A DNA stretch of 64,000 nucleotides from an uncultured Pseudomonadales bacterium (GTDB taxonomy: Bacteria > Pseudomonadota > Gammaproteobacteria > Pseudomonadales > Porticoccaceae): NCBI GenBank assembly GCA_943788895.1, contig CALSRZ010000001.1, forward strand, positions 310,001 to 374,000, given 5' to 3'. The position numbers and the translations under genes were made by a program. Shown here in pieces: positions 1-10,044 of the stretch. A model generated the notes under the pieces. The model was not told the DNA's origin, made no database searches, and worked only from the letters and a program-made list of their open reading frames with translations. Position 1 is the first letter of the stretch. Every line of letters begins with the position of its first letter.

Positions 1-689
1 CCTCGGCCAGGGTCAGGGCAGTTTCAAAGGACTCGGCAAGACGCAGACCCATATCCGCCTTGACCTTAAAGCGGTCGACCACAACTTCGATATCGTGTTT
101 TTGCTTTTTATTCAGGGCTGGTGCTTCGTCCAGATCGCAGACCAGGCCATCAATTCTGGCGCGGATAAAACCCTGGCGGCGCAGGCTCTCAAATAGATGC
201 AGGTGCTCGCCTTTGCGACCTTTAACTATGGGTGCCAGCAGCATCAGTTTGGTATTTTCCGGCATCGCCAGAACCTGATCGACCATCTGGCTGACAGTCT
301 GCGCCTTAAGCGGCTGGTTGTGGTCTGGGCAGCGCGGCTCACCGGCGCGGGCAAAAAGCAGGCGCAGGTAATCGTAGATCTCGGTAATTGTTCCCACTGT
401 GGAGCGCGGGTTGTGGGAGGTGGATTTTTGTTCAATGGAGATGGCGGGAGAGAGCCCCTCAATATGATCGACATCGGGCTTTTCCATCATCGACAAGAAC
501 TGTCGAGCATAGGTCGATAGGGACTCTACATAGCGGCGCTGCCCCTCGGCATAGAGGGTATCGAAGGCCAGAGATGACTTACCCGATCCAGACAGGCCGG
601 TGATAACAATTAACTTGTCTCGCGGGAAGATCGAGATCAATATTTTTGAGATTGTGGGTTCGTGCGCCACGTACCTGAATGGTATCCAT
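1..689 (-). CDS. uvrA: UvrABC excinuclease subunit A, N-terminal part (window-edge partial)
   Basis: UvrA recognises DNA damage and loads UvrB in nucleotide excision repair. The minus strand starts at ATG 687-689 with [18 protein letters not shown], followed by the Walker A region [19 protein letters not shown] and the UvrA sequence [15 protein letters not shown]. It is still open at base 1, with about 230 of roughly 940 residues present. A frame break lies near 621-626: the LPRDK stretch needs one C fewer in a CCC run. This is more likely a sequencing indel than real inactivation. The gene is divergent from yajR with ssb beyond, an order also seen in Pseudomonas. I looked for a LexA box in 690-910 and found no clear one. 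Confidence 0.93.
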
Positions 690-986
690 TGAGAAGTCTT
701 ATGCTCAGTTAAACGGCCGATTATAGAGGTGCAGTTAACCCAATCGCCAAAGTGAATTTTTAAATCTTAACCACTGATACGCATACACCGGTTCTACAGA
801 CTGAAATTTACTGAAAATAGATTAATTAAAGCGAAACCCAGCGATAACTAATTGCACTGATGCTTAGCGCTGTTACTATATTCGCCTTAAAAATTAACCT
901 GATACTGACCTTGAATAATTCCCCTCACATTTTCCGCCATAGAAAAGCGCGCCACTGCCTCTCTAGCCTCCCTTTACGGCTTTAGA

Positions 987-2264
987 ATGCTCGGTCTTTT
1001 TATGGTGCTTCCGGTACTTGCACTGTATATAGATGACTACAGTGGCGCCTCGCCATTCTTGCTGGGAGTGACTCTGGGAATCTATGGTCTGACCCAGGCC
1101 CTGTTGCAAATACCGCTGGGACTGTTGTCGGACAGAATTGGCCGCGGGCCGGTGATTGTCGGTGGGCTGGTGGTGTTTATTATCGGCAGTATTATCGCCG
1201 CCAATGCGGATAGCATAACCGGGCTTATTATTGGTCGTGCAGTGCAGGGTGCGGGCGCTATTGCCAGTACATTGATGGCACTGGTCAGCGATTTAACCAG
1301 TGAAGAGAATCGCACCAAATCCATGGCAGCCATCGGCGCCAGTATTGGCCTGTCATTTATGTTGGCGATGATACTGGGCCCTGCTATCTCGTCGGCTATG
1401 GGACTCTCGGGGATATTTTGGGTAACCGCAGTGCTTGGGTTGATTGGAATATTTGTTTTTTTGGTTGCAGTGCCTCGGACTGTATCGGTCAGCGCAATCG
1501 CGAGACCCTGACCGATGTCAGCAGATTGGACGACTTGTTTACGAGCCAAATTTGTGGCGGCTTAATTTCGGTATTTTTGCCCTGCATTTGGTGCTGATGG
1601 CCGGCTTTGTGGTGATTCCAACCATCCTTACCGAAGAGATGGGTATTTCGCCAGACAATCTCTGGTGGGTCTATCTGCTGTTGATCGGTGGTGGCTTTTT
1701 TGCCATGTTGCCGGTGATGATACTGGGTGAAAAATACCGTCGCCAGAAGATCAGCTTTGTCGCTGCAGTGGCGGTTATGACGATACTGATGGCTCTGTTG
1801 GCTGTATGTCGCGGCAGTCTGCTACCCGGCATTATGCTGCTGGCTGTTTTTTGCCGCGTTTAATCTGCTTGAAGCTATGCTGCCGTCCTGGTTGAGCAAG
1901 GCCTGTCCGGCAGGGCAGAAGGGCACGGCAATGGGTATTTACTCCACCAGCCAGTTTCTCGGCGCCTTTGCTGGCGGCATTCTGGGCGGCTGGAGTTTGC
2001 AGCAGTTCGGCATTGATGGGCTGTTTCTTTTGCTGGCGGTAATTCTCGCTGTTCTGGTGTCTGGTTGCGCTGGGATTACAGACTCCCAGAGCACTGCAAA
2101 CAGTGGTTTTAAATGTCGGTGATATGGCACATGAGAATTTTGCGAAATTAATCTTAAATGTTCCCGGCGTAGAAGATATACTCGTCGTCGAAGGGGAGCA
2201 GTTGGCCTATGCCAAAGTCGATAAAAAGACCGTGGATATGTCCGAGTCTAAAACCTTACTTTAA
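987..2264 (+). CDS. yajR: MFS transporter, YajR family, broken by several indels
   Basis: A major facilitator superfamily permease with 12 expected membrane helices and a C-terminal ferredoxin-like YAM domain; its substrate is unknown. The visible N-terminal half carries MLGLFMVLPVLALY and the helix 2-3 loop GLLSDRIGRGPVIVGG. The C-terminal YAM-like segment, including VLNVGDMAHENFAKLIL, ends at TAA 2262-2264. The reading frame changes near 1487, 1545, 1848 (in a T6 run) and 2050. The frame also extends upstream of 987 with IEKRATASLASLYGF before a stop, so the true start is probably a TTG near 911 across another indel near 932. The 297-base uvrA-yajR gap shows no other gene. Confidence 0.82.
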
Positions 2265-2287
2265 TCGTTAAATAACAGGGGAATAAA

Positions 2288-2794
2288 ATGGCGCGCGGAA
2301 TTAACAAAGTCATCATCGTCGGTAACTGTGGTCAGGATCCAGAGACCCGCTATTTGCCTTCAGGTGGTGCTGTAACCAATATCAGCCTGGCGACATCGGA
2401 ATCCTGGAAAGACAAGAATACCGGTGAGCAGCAAGAGCGCACTGAATGGCACCGAGTAGTATTCTTTAATCGCCTCGGCGAGATTGCCGGCGAATACCTT
2501 AAGAAGGGTTCAAAAGTCTATGTTGAAGGCTCACTGCGCACGCGCAAGTGGCAGGGTCAGGATGGCGCAGATCGCTACACCACTGAAATTGTTGCCAGCG
2601 AAATGCAGATGCTCGACAGTCCGTGGTCAGGAAGGTCGGTGGTTACCAGCAGCAAGCGCCACGTCAGAATCAGGCACCTCAGCAGCAGAATCAGGCTCCT
2701 CAGGCCAACAGAATCAAGCACCGCAGCAGCAATCTTCTCAGCAGCAGCGCCTCAGGATATGGGTGGCACCTTTGACGACGATATTCCTTTCTAG
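2288..2794 (+). CDS. ssb: Single-stranded DNA-binding protein
   Basis: SSB coats single-stranded DNA during replication, repair and recombination. The OB-fold (residues 1-112) is intact, from [19 protein letters not shown] to [15 protein letters not shown], and the C-terminal partner-binding tip is DDDIPF. A good Shine-Dalgarno, CAGGGG, precedes the ATG. The linker between them (about residues 113-155) is odd. As written it is Arg/Ser-rich, but other frames of the same DNA read [17 protein letters not shown] and [12 protein letters not shown], the Gln-rich linker normal for SSB. Two extra bases (about 2621 and 2636) and two missing bases (about 2705 and 2750) would explain this; the net shift is zero, so the ORF stays open. 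Confidence 0.95.
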   Translation: MARGINKVIIVGNCGQDPETRYLPSGGAVTNISLATSESWKDKNTGEQQERTEWHRVVFFNRLGEIAGEYLKKGSKVYVEGSLRTRKWQGQDGADRYTTEIVASEMQMLDSPWSGRSVVTSSKRHVRIRHLSSRIRLLRPTESSTAAAIFSAAAPQDMGGTFDDDIPF

Positions 2795-2847
2795 GAATTA
2801 ATTTAAGTCGATAGAAAATAATTTAAATATTAAAAATTGAGGCAGTT

Positions 2848-3324
2848 ATGACGATTCAGGTTGGCGATAAAATTCCCCAGGGAATGTTTACCATTATGGG
2901 TGCAGAGGGTCCTACAGGGATCAGCACGGCAGAAATTTTCGATGGCAAAAAAGTTGTGTTGTTTGCTGTTCCAGGTGCATTTACACCCACCTGTTCGGCG
3001 GCTCACCTGCCGGGTTTTGTTGTCCATGTTGACGATATTAAAGCCAAGGGCGTGGATACGGTTGCCTGTATGTCAGTCAATGATGTGTTTGTGATGGATG
3101 CTTGGGGCAAGGGTTCTAACGCTGAGCATATTGTGATGTTGGCTGATGGTAATGCTACTTTTACTGAAGCTCTGGGTCTGGTTTTGGATGGCACTGGTTT
3201 TGGTATGGGCACTCGCAGTCAGCGTTTTGCGATGATTGTTGATGATGGCGTTGTCACTTTGCTGAATGTCGATGCAGGTGCGCTTGAAGCCTCCAGTGCG
3301 GAAGCTATTTTAGCGGCACTGTAA
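2848..3324 (+). CDS. Peroxiredoxin, Prx5 subfamily
   Basis: A 158-residue thiol peroxidase that reduces hydrogen peroxide and organic hydroperoxides. The catalytic motif PGAFTPTCS places the peroxidatic cysteine at Cys49, and Cys74 (VACMSV) is a second cysteine. The closing segment RSQRFAMIVDDGVV is typical of the Prx5/hybrid-Prx family. The length is full and no glutaredoxin domain is fused. It is a single-gene unit closed by a strong terminator. The physiological reductant (glutathione/glutaredoxin is usual in this family) cannot be read from the sequence. Confidence 0.93.
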   Translation: MTIQVGDKIPQGMFTIMGAEGPTGISTAEIFDGKKVVLFAVPGAFTPTCSAAHLPGFVVHVDDIKAKGVDTVACMSVNDVFVMDAWGKGSNAEHIVMLADGNATFTEALGLVLDGTGFGMGTRSQRFAMIVDDGVVTLLNVDAGALEASSAEAILAAL

Positions 3325-3353
3325 GCAGTAGTTCAGGTTCGTCCTGTTCTAAA

Positions 3354-3379
3354 GGGAGCTGATTTCAGCTCCCTTTTTT
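3354..3379 (+). terminator. Rho-independent terminator after the peroxiredoxin gene
   Basis: An 8-bp perfect stem GGGAGCTG/CAGCTCCC with loop ATTT is followed by six T residues. Confidence 0.9.
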
Positions 3380-3405
3380 ATTGCCGGTAGTAATTGAGCA
3401 GGCAC

Positions 3406-3433
3406 AAAAAAGGCGACCGAAGTCGCCTTTTTT
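3406..3433 (-). terminator. Bidirectional terminator between the peroxiredoxin gene and fabB
   Basis: A stem GGCGAC/GTCGCC with loop CGAA is flanked by A6 on the left and T6 on the right, so it can stop transcription from both converging genes. It lies 25 bases downstream of the fabB stop. Confidence 0.88.
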
Positions 3434-3457
3434 ACTGGTTTGTTACAAGACCACTTA

Positions 3458-4673
3458 TCAGCCTTTATAACGCTCCATAATCAATGTTGCGTTGGTGCCA
3501 CCAAAGCCAAAGCTGTTCGACATAATACGGTCGAGTTGCTTCTCTTTGGTCTCAAGTAAAATAGGCAATCCCGCAGCGTGCCTCATCGATAGTATCGATA
3601 TTGGCAGAGCCGGCGACAAAGTTATTCTCCATCATCAGCATGCAGTAAATCGCTTCGTGAACGCCCGCAGCACCTAGGCTGTGGCCGGAGAGGGATTTAG
3701 TTGAGCTGATATCGGGGCAGTTGTCACCAAAGGTATTGCGAATCGCACCCAGCTCAGCGAGATCACCAACCGGAGTGCTGGTACCGTGAGTATTGATATA
3801 GTCGACTGGACCTGAAGCCGTTTCCATCGCCATCTTCATGCAGCGCTCAGCGCCTTCACCTGATGGAGAAACCATATCCGCACCATCTGAAGTTGCACCG
3901 TAACCGGTAACCTCACAGATAATATTGGCACCGCGTGCCAGTGCGTGCTCAAGCTCTTCAACGACCACTGTCCCGGCACCCAGACCAGGTGCAAAACCAT
4001 CGCGGTGTGCATCGTAGGCGCGTGAGGCAATCTCAGGTGTGTCATTGTATTTGCTGGTCAGTGCGCCCATAGCGTCAAACATGCCGGCCATAGACCAGTG
4101 CATATCTTCAGAACCACCGGCGAGCAGAACATCCTGCTTGCCTAGCTGAATCAATTCAACGGCGTGACCAATACAGTGAGCACTGGTGGCACAGGCAGAG
4201 GCGATAGAGTAGTTAACACCTTTAATCTTGAACGGTGTGGCGACACAGGCTGAAACCGTGCTGGCCATAATCTGTGTTACGCGGTAGGGGCCGGCGCGCT
4301 TGATACCGCGGGCACGCATAACATCAATAGATTCGGTAAACATCTCACCGGAGACACCGCCAGAGCCCATTACCAGACCGGTGCGCGGGTTGGACACCAT
4401 CTCTTCGCTGAGGCCGGCATCGGCAATAGCGCGTTCAGTGGCGATATAGGCGTAGGAGGCTGAAGGGCCCATAAAGCGAATAATCTTGCGATCAATATGA
4501 TCTTTGGGGTCTATATCAAGTACGGCGCCAACATTGCAGCGCAGTCCCATTTCAGCAAAATCTTCACGGCGGCGAATGCCCGAGATTCCCTCTTTCAGGG
4601 AGCGGGTCACAGACTGTCGGTCATTGCCGAGACAGGACACAACACCAAGGCCGGTAATTACTGCACGTCTCAT
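3458..4673 (-). CDS. fabB: Beta-ketoacyl-ACP synthase I, with one C-terminal frame break
   Basis: FabB condenses malonyl-ACP with acyl-ACP and is needed for unsaturated fatty acid elongation. The Cys-His-His triad is visible: Cys161 in [11 protein letters not shown], His296 in [12 protein letters not shown] and His331 in [12 protein letters not shown], with Lys326. The uninterrupted frame stops early at 3552, but one extra base near 3579 restores [18 protein letters not shown] and the family C-terminus [20 protein letters not shown], ending at TGA 3458-3460. It follows fabA on the same strand with a 49-base gap, the standard fabA-fabB operon. The break is probably an indel error because the conserved tail is fully preserved. 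Confidence 0.95.
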
Positions 4674-4722
4674 CGGTATTCCTCTTATATTTGGTAGTAG
4701 GTAGAGTTATTTATACTGAGCG

Positions 4723-5244
4723 CTAGAAGTTTTCAGTGCTCTCGAAGAGACCCACTTTCAGGTCTTCGGCGGTATAGATCTCTCTTCCATCAACTTCAAC
4801 TGAACCATTGGCGATACCCATAACCAGCTTGCGCTGAATAAGGCGGGTCAGTTCCAGTTTGTAGGTGACTTTTTTGGCGGTAGGTAGAACCTGGCCAAAG
4901 AATTTCACATTGCCGGCACCCAGTGCACGTCCGCGACCTGGATTGCCATTCCAAACCAGGAAGAAGCCGACTAATTGCCAGAGTGCGTCGAGACCCAGGC
5001 AGCCGGGCATAACCGGATCGCCTTCAAAGTGACAGCCAAAAAACCACAGGTCAGGGGTAATGTCGAGTTCTGCAATAATCTGCCCTTTGCCAGCGACGCC
5101 ACCGGTGTTGTTGATTTCAACAATACGATCGGCCATAAGCATGTTGGGGGCTGGCAGTTTGGCATTGCCAGGTCCGAAGAGTTCGCCGCGCGAACAGGCG
5201 AGAATTTCTTCACGGTTATAAGATGACTGTGGTTGGTGTGTCAT
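4723..5244 (-). CDS. fabA: Bifunctional 3-hydroxydecanoyl-ACP dehydratase/isomerase
   Basis: FabA dehydrates 3-hydroxydecanoyl-ACP and isomerises the trans-2 product to cis-3-decenoyl-ACP, the branch point to unsaturated fatty acids in the anaerobic pathway. It has 173 residues, the normal family length. The active-site segment [20 protein letters not shown] contains His72 and Asp86. It is the first gene of the fabA-fabB operon and is divergent from ispB across a 199-base gap. No clear FadR or FabR operator was recognised in that gap. Confidence 0.97.
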   Translation of the reverse strand: MTHQPQSSYNREEILACSRGELFGPGNAKLPAPNMLMADRIVEINNTGGVAGKGQIIAELDITPDLWFFGCHFEGDPVMPGCLGLDALWQLVGFFLVWNGNPGRGRALGAGNVKFFGQVLPTAKKVTYKLELTRLIQRKLVMGIANGSVEVDGREIYTAEDLKVGLFESTENF

Positions 5245-5443
5245 AGGTCCTTAATTAATGCTGTTTTAAAGGCGTGCATCGTACCCAGTTATCGTCACAG
5301 CGGCAACTTTTTCAGCTATTAAACCCTCTCGAATAGCTGTTTAATTTCAATACTTTGGCGGGCTAAAGCTAATATCGGTTGACAGCTTAGCGGTGGCTCC
5401 CTAGCATTCGCCGTTAATAACAACTGTAGATAACGACACGTCC

Positions 5444-6398
5444 ATGCTTTCATTCCACAAAGCTGTTGAACAAGACTTTTCAGCGGTCAACGACCTGATT
5501 ATCAACAACCTTCATTCCAAAGTCGGTCTGGTAGAAAATATTGGTCACTATATTGTTGATTCTGGTGGAAAACGCCTGCGTCCGGTGGTGGTTCTGTTGA
5601 GTGCACTGGCCAACGGCTATCAGGGAAAGCAGCATCTAACAGTGGCTGCAGTTATTGAATTTATTCACACCGCCACTCTTCTTCACGATGATGTGGTCGA
5701 TGTCTCCGCCCTGCGTCGCGGGCGCGAGACCGCCAATCAGCAGTGGGGCAATGCACCCAGTGTGCTCGTAGGGGACTTCCTCTATTCGCGCGCTTTCCAG
5801 ATGCTCGTCGAACTCGGTGATATGGACATTATGGGGGTGATTGCCGATGCCACCAATGTTATCTCCGAAGGTGAAGTTCAGCAGATGGCCAATGCCGGCA
5901 ATGCGGGCATTAATGAAGATACTTATAATGAGGTTATCTACCGCAAGACTGCCAAGCTATTTGAGTCAGCGGCCCAGATTGGTGCCATTCTGGCTTCGGG
6001 CGATCAGCAGTCGATGGCCGATTACGGCAAACACCTGGGAATGGCGTTCCAGATAATCGATGATGTATTGGATTATCAGGGCGATGTCAGTGCGTATCGG
6101 CAAAAATGTTGGCGATGATCTCTCTGAAGGCAAGATGACTCTGCCTCTGATTTACGCTCGCGATCACCTGACGCCGCTGGAGCGGCAGATGATTTGTCAG
6201 GCGATTGAAAGCAAGAGCGCGGAGAAATTTTCAGATATTCTTTCCGCCGTAAAGTCTTCTGGAAGTCTAGACTACTCTATAGGTCAGGCAAAGTTGCAGG
6301 CTGAACTTGCTAAAAAAGCACTTGCCGGCCTCCCTGATAGCCAGTTTAAAACTGTGATGGCAGATCTCGCCGATTTCTCAGTGTCGCGGCTTTCTTGA
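5444..6398 (+). CDS. ispB: Polyprenyl (octaprenyl-type) diphosphate synthase, one frame break
   Basis: A trans-polyprenyl diphosphate synthase that makes the side chain of ubiquinone by adding isopentenyl diphosphate. The first aspartate-rich motif is LLHDDVVD followed by LRRGRETAN; the second is QIIDDVLDYQGD. The GKNVGDDLSEGKMTLPLIYA motif follows after a frame change near 6093, where one extra T separates SA from IGKN. With the repair the protein is about 317 residues, near the usual 320-325. The product chain length (C40 or other) cannot be told from the sequence. Confidence 0.93.
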
Positions 6399-6479
6399 TT
6401 GTTTGTAATAGACTAATTTTGATACCATCCTGCCATCTAGCAGGGTGAATATATTTATCGTGTAAATAAGGAGATTTGA

Positions 6480-7990
6480 GTGATTATCGGGATTCCCAAG
6501 GAAGTTAAAACCGGTGAGCAGCGGGTTGCTATGACCCCCGCCAATATCGAGTTTTTAGCAGATAAAGGACTAGAGATACTTTTCCAAACCGATGCCGGCA
6601 GCGCTGCTGGCTATCCGGATGCTGAATACAGCGCCGCTGGTGCAACAGTCTGCGAGGATCGTGCAGAGATATTTGCCCGCGCAGATATTATTTTGCAGGT
6701 TCAATCTTTCGGTTCCAATAATGAAAACAGTGACGATGATCTGGCTCGCCTGCGCAGCGGTCAGCTGGTTATCGGCATGATGGATCCACTGGCCTCGCCC
6801 AGGCAGCTCAGGCCGTCGCCGATAAGGGTGCCACGGCAATCGCACTTGAATTAGTGCCGCGTATCAGTCGCGCCCAGAGTATGGATGTACTTTCATCCAT
6901 GGCCACTCTGGCTGGGTATAAGGCGGTACTGATGGGCGCCTCTGCCGCGCCGCGAATTTTTCCTCTGTTAATGACCGCCGCAGGCACCTTGAAGCCCGCC
7001 CGCGTATTGATTATGGGTGTCGGTGTTGCCGGCTTGCAGGCCTGTGCCACCGCCAAGCGTCTGGGTGCAGTGGTTGAAGCTTACGATGTGCGTCCCGCAG
7101 CCCGCGAACAGATTATCTCGGTCGGCGCCAAGCCAGTAGAGCTGGATCTGGATACTGGTGAATCTGAGGGTGCTGGTGGCTATGCCAAAGAGCAGGGCGA
7201 AGACTTTTTGCGCCGTCAGCGTGAGCTGATGACCGCGGTGGTCGCCGAGCAGGATATTATTATTACCACCGCCGCTATTCCCGGTGCCAAGTCACCGATT
7301 CTGGTGACCGAAGATATGGTTGTAGCGATGAAGCCCGGTTCGGTGATTGTCGATCTCGCTGCCGAGCGCGGCGGCAACTGCGATCTTACCGAACAGGGTA
7401 AAACCGTGGTCGCCCATGATGTAACCATTTTAGGTCCGGAAAATGTGCCCTCCGATCTGGCCTATCACGCCAGTCAGATGTACGGCAAAAATATGCAGAC
7501 ATTGCTGGAATTAATTCTCGATGAGCAGGGCGATCTCAATCTCGACTTTAATGATGAAATTGTTGCCGGCACGGTGGTTGCCCACCAGGGAAGTATCCCC
7601 CATCCGCATATGCGCAAATTGCTGGGTCTGCCTGAGCTGTCAAAGAAGAGCCGTAGAGACAAGTCGGAACAGTCAACTGTGCCACTGAAAGAATTAAGAG
7701 GAAAAAATATGGAAATTTTAATTCTGTTGCTGGCGCTGTTTGTGCTGTCGCTATTTCTCGGTGTCGAGCTAATTACCAAAGTGCCACCGACCCTGCACAC
7801 ACCATTGATGTCCGGTACCAATGCCGTATCCGGGATTACTCTGGTTGGTGCTCTGTTGGCCGCCGGTAATGACGGGTCGCCGATGCTGGTCAATGTGCTT
7901 GGCTTTATTGCAGTAACACTGGCAACCATCAATGTTGTAGGCGGTTATCTTGTGACTAATCGCATGCTCGCCATGTTTAAAAGGAAGTAA
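6480..7990 (+). CDS. pntA: NAD(P) transhydrogenase alpha subunit, PntAA and PntAB in one reading frame
   Basis: The alpha part of the membrane enzyme that uses the proton gradient to reduce NADP+ with NADH. Translation starts at GTG 6480 after AAGGAG. The NAD-binding dI domain has IGIPKEVKTGEQRVAMTP, the Rossmann motif IMGVGVAGLQACATAKRLGA and YDVRPAAREQ. A frame break near 6800 (one base missing before AAQAVADKGATAIA) splits it. From 7709 the sequence is a 93-residue, three-helix PntAB-like membrane part containing HTPLMSGTNAVSGI. An internal ATG at 7709 with GAGG upstream looks like an independent PntAB start, although the frame is continuous. The arrangement resembles the fused E. coli PntA, but with the shorter three-helix membrane part of separate PntAB proteins. 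Confidence 0.9.
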
Positions 7991-7993
7991 GCG

Positions 7994-9437
7994 ATGAATG
8001 CAAATATTGTAAATTTTGTTTATCTGGTTGCCGGTATTCTCTTTATTCTCGGTATTAAAGGCCTGACCAAACCCAAGACAGCGGTGCGCGGCAATATGCT
8101 TTCGGCCTGGGAATGCTTCTCGCCGTGGTTGTCACTCTGCTTAATATGAATACCATCGACTTCAGCTATATAGTTGCCGGTGTGCTCGTGGGTGGCGCTG
8201 TTGGCGCGACTATGGCGCTGCGTATTCAAATGACCTCCATGCCGCAGATGGTTGCTCTGTTAAATGGTTTCGGTGGTGGTGCTTCCCTGACCATTGCGCT
8301 GGCTGAATACTTACTGTATCAGCTGGGCAGCCATCCTCGTTTGGCGATCTGTTTGTACCGGTTGCGCTGGATAGCAGTACCTTTGGTGTTGGTATTGAGG
8401 GCACAATCGCTGTGCTGGCCATTGGTCTGACCATATTGATTGGTGCAGTGACCCTGACCGGTAGTCTGGTTGCCTTTAGCCAAGCTGCAAGAGTTGATGA
8501 AAAAGAGCTATGGACTGCCCGGAGGCCCGCTTGGCAACGCACTGTTTTTGTTGGCTGCGCTGGCTGCCGTGGCTGGTCTGTGATCAATCCAGGCAATGTT
8601 ACAGCGGTGGTGGCGATTGTTGCGCTGGCACTGTTGCTCGGTCTGTTCCTGGTGATGCCGATTGGCGGTGCAGATATGCCGGTGGTTATTGCACTGCTCA
8701 ACTCCTACTCGGGTATAGCTGCAGCGCTGGCCGGATTTATTCTCGGCAACACGGTATTGATTATCGCCGGTTCTCTGGTCGGAACCTCGGGATTAATTCT
8801 TACCAAGATTATGTGTGTCGCCATGAACCGCTCCTTGGCCAATGTGCTGTTTGGCAAGATGGCTGCTGGCGGCGAGAAAATTGATGCCGATGAAATCTAT
8901 GCCGGCAAGGTGACCAGCGCACAGCCCGACGAAGTGGCGATGATGCTCGAAGTGGCCCAGCGCGTGGTTATTGTGCCCGGTTATGGTATGGCCATGGCCC
9001 AGGCTCAGCACGCGGTGCGCGAGTTGGCCGACGCGATGGAAGCGCGTGGGGTATGAGGTTGAATATGGTATTCACCCAGTGGCTGGACGTATGCCCGGGC
9101 ATATGAATGTCTTCTGGCTGAAGCCGAGGTTCCCTACGACAATCTGGTTGAAATGGACAGAATCAATCCGACCTTTGAAGATACCGATGTGGTGATTGTG
9201 ATTGGTGCCAACGATGTGACTAACCCTATGGCACGAGAGGCAGAGGGCAGCCCAATTTACGGGATGCCAATTCTCAATGTCGATAAAGCCAAAAACGTGG
9301 TGGTGATCAAGCGATCCTTGAGTCCGGGTTTTGCCGGACTGCCCAATCCGCTGTTTGCGATGGATCACACCTTGATGGTCTACGGCGATGGCAAGAAAGC
9401 GGTTGTTGAAATGACGGCGGCGCTTAATCAGGCCTAG
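7994..9437 (+). CDS. pntB: NAD(P) transhydrogenase beta subunit, with about six frame breaks
   Basis: The beta subunit carries the rest of the proton channel and the NADP(H)-binding dIII domain. The start ATG is at 7994, four bases after the pntA stop. Recognisable pieces in order are MNANIVNFVYLVAGILFILG, MALRIQMTSMPQMVALLNGF, KLQELMKKSYGLPGGPLGN, VINPGNV, GYGMAMAQAQHAVRELAD, FGIHPVAGRMPGHMN-like and VIVIGANDVTNP. These pieces lie in different frames, with changes near 8107, 8335, 8480, 8580, 9050 and 9108. No segment is missing, so this is best read as an intact gene damaged by sequencing indels. The repaired length is about 480 residues. Confidence 0.9.
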
Positions 9438-9481
9438 CCACATTAGGGGTTAGGCGGCTAGCTAAATAAAACAGCAGACAC

Positions 9482-9510
9482 AAAAAAACCGGCGTTAGCC
9501 GGTTTTTTTT
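9482..9510 (+). terminator. Terminator between pntB and rpsT
   Basis: Stem ACCGGC/GCCGGT with loop GTTA, flanked by an A run and T8, so it can act in both directions. The same 26-base core recurs at 25195-25220. Confidence 0.9.
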
Positions 9511-9546
9511 ATTCACAACGAAAAATTACTTTTCGCCGAGAGCTTT

Positions 9547-9813
9547 CTATTTGCTAAGGGCTTTAACCTGAGCATTCAAGCGGCTCTTATGACGGGCAGC
9601 TTTATTCTTATGCAGAATGCCTTTGTCCGCCATACGATCCAGAACTGGAACTGCTGATGTGTATGCTGCTTGAGCATCGGCTTGAACGCCAGTCTCTATA
9701 GCTGCATCAACTTTTTTCAAATAGGTGCGAACCATTGAGCGCAGGCTGGCATTATGCTGGCGGCGTTTCTCGTTCTGGCGTGCGCGTTTCTTAGCTTGGG
9801 CTGTATTTGCCAC
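9547..9813 (-). CDS. rpsT: 30S ribosomal protein S20
   Basis: An 88-residue, strongly basic protein of the 30S subunit that binds 16S rRNA. It begins [19 protein letters not shown] and has the conserved [11 protein letters not shown] and [13 protein letters not shown] segments. The length matches the family. It is divergent from murJ, the usual gammaproteobacterial arrangement, and ends at the bidirectional terminator shared with pntB. The 231-base gap to murJ holds the two promoters; no further gene was seen there. Confidence 0.97.
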   Translation of the reverse strand: MANTAQAKKRARQNEKRRQHNASLRSMVRTYLKKVDAAIETGVQADAQAAYTSAVPVLDRMADKGILHKNKAARHKSRLNAQVKALSK

Positions 9814-10044
9814 TTGTTTGTACTCCTCTCAAAGGGTCTCACTGAAGGCGCGGAAATATACAGGGTTTAACTTCCACATTCAACTCAATTTTCACAGGAA
9901 TATTGCCGCTGGGCAAAGTACTTAAAAGCACTGGCTGCGGGGGGATTGAATAGTCGCAGCAGGGTGCTTTTACATATTCACTTGGAGATGTTCTTAGAGG
10001 TCGTTAAACTGCGCTGATTAACCCTGTCAAAGTAGAGTAGTCAA

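Noticed and set aside
690..910. Search for a LexA box upstream of uvrA
   Set aside because: No CTG-N10-CAG pattern with acceptable flanks was found.
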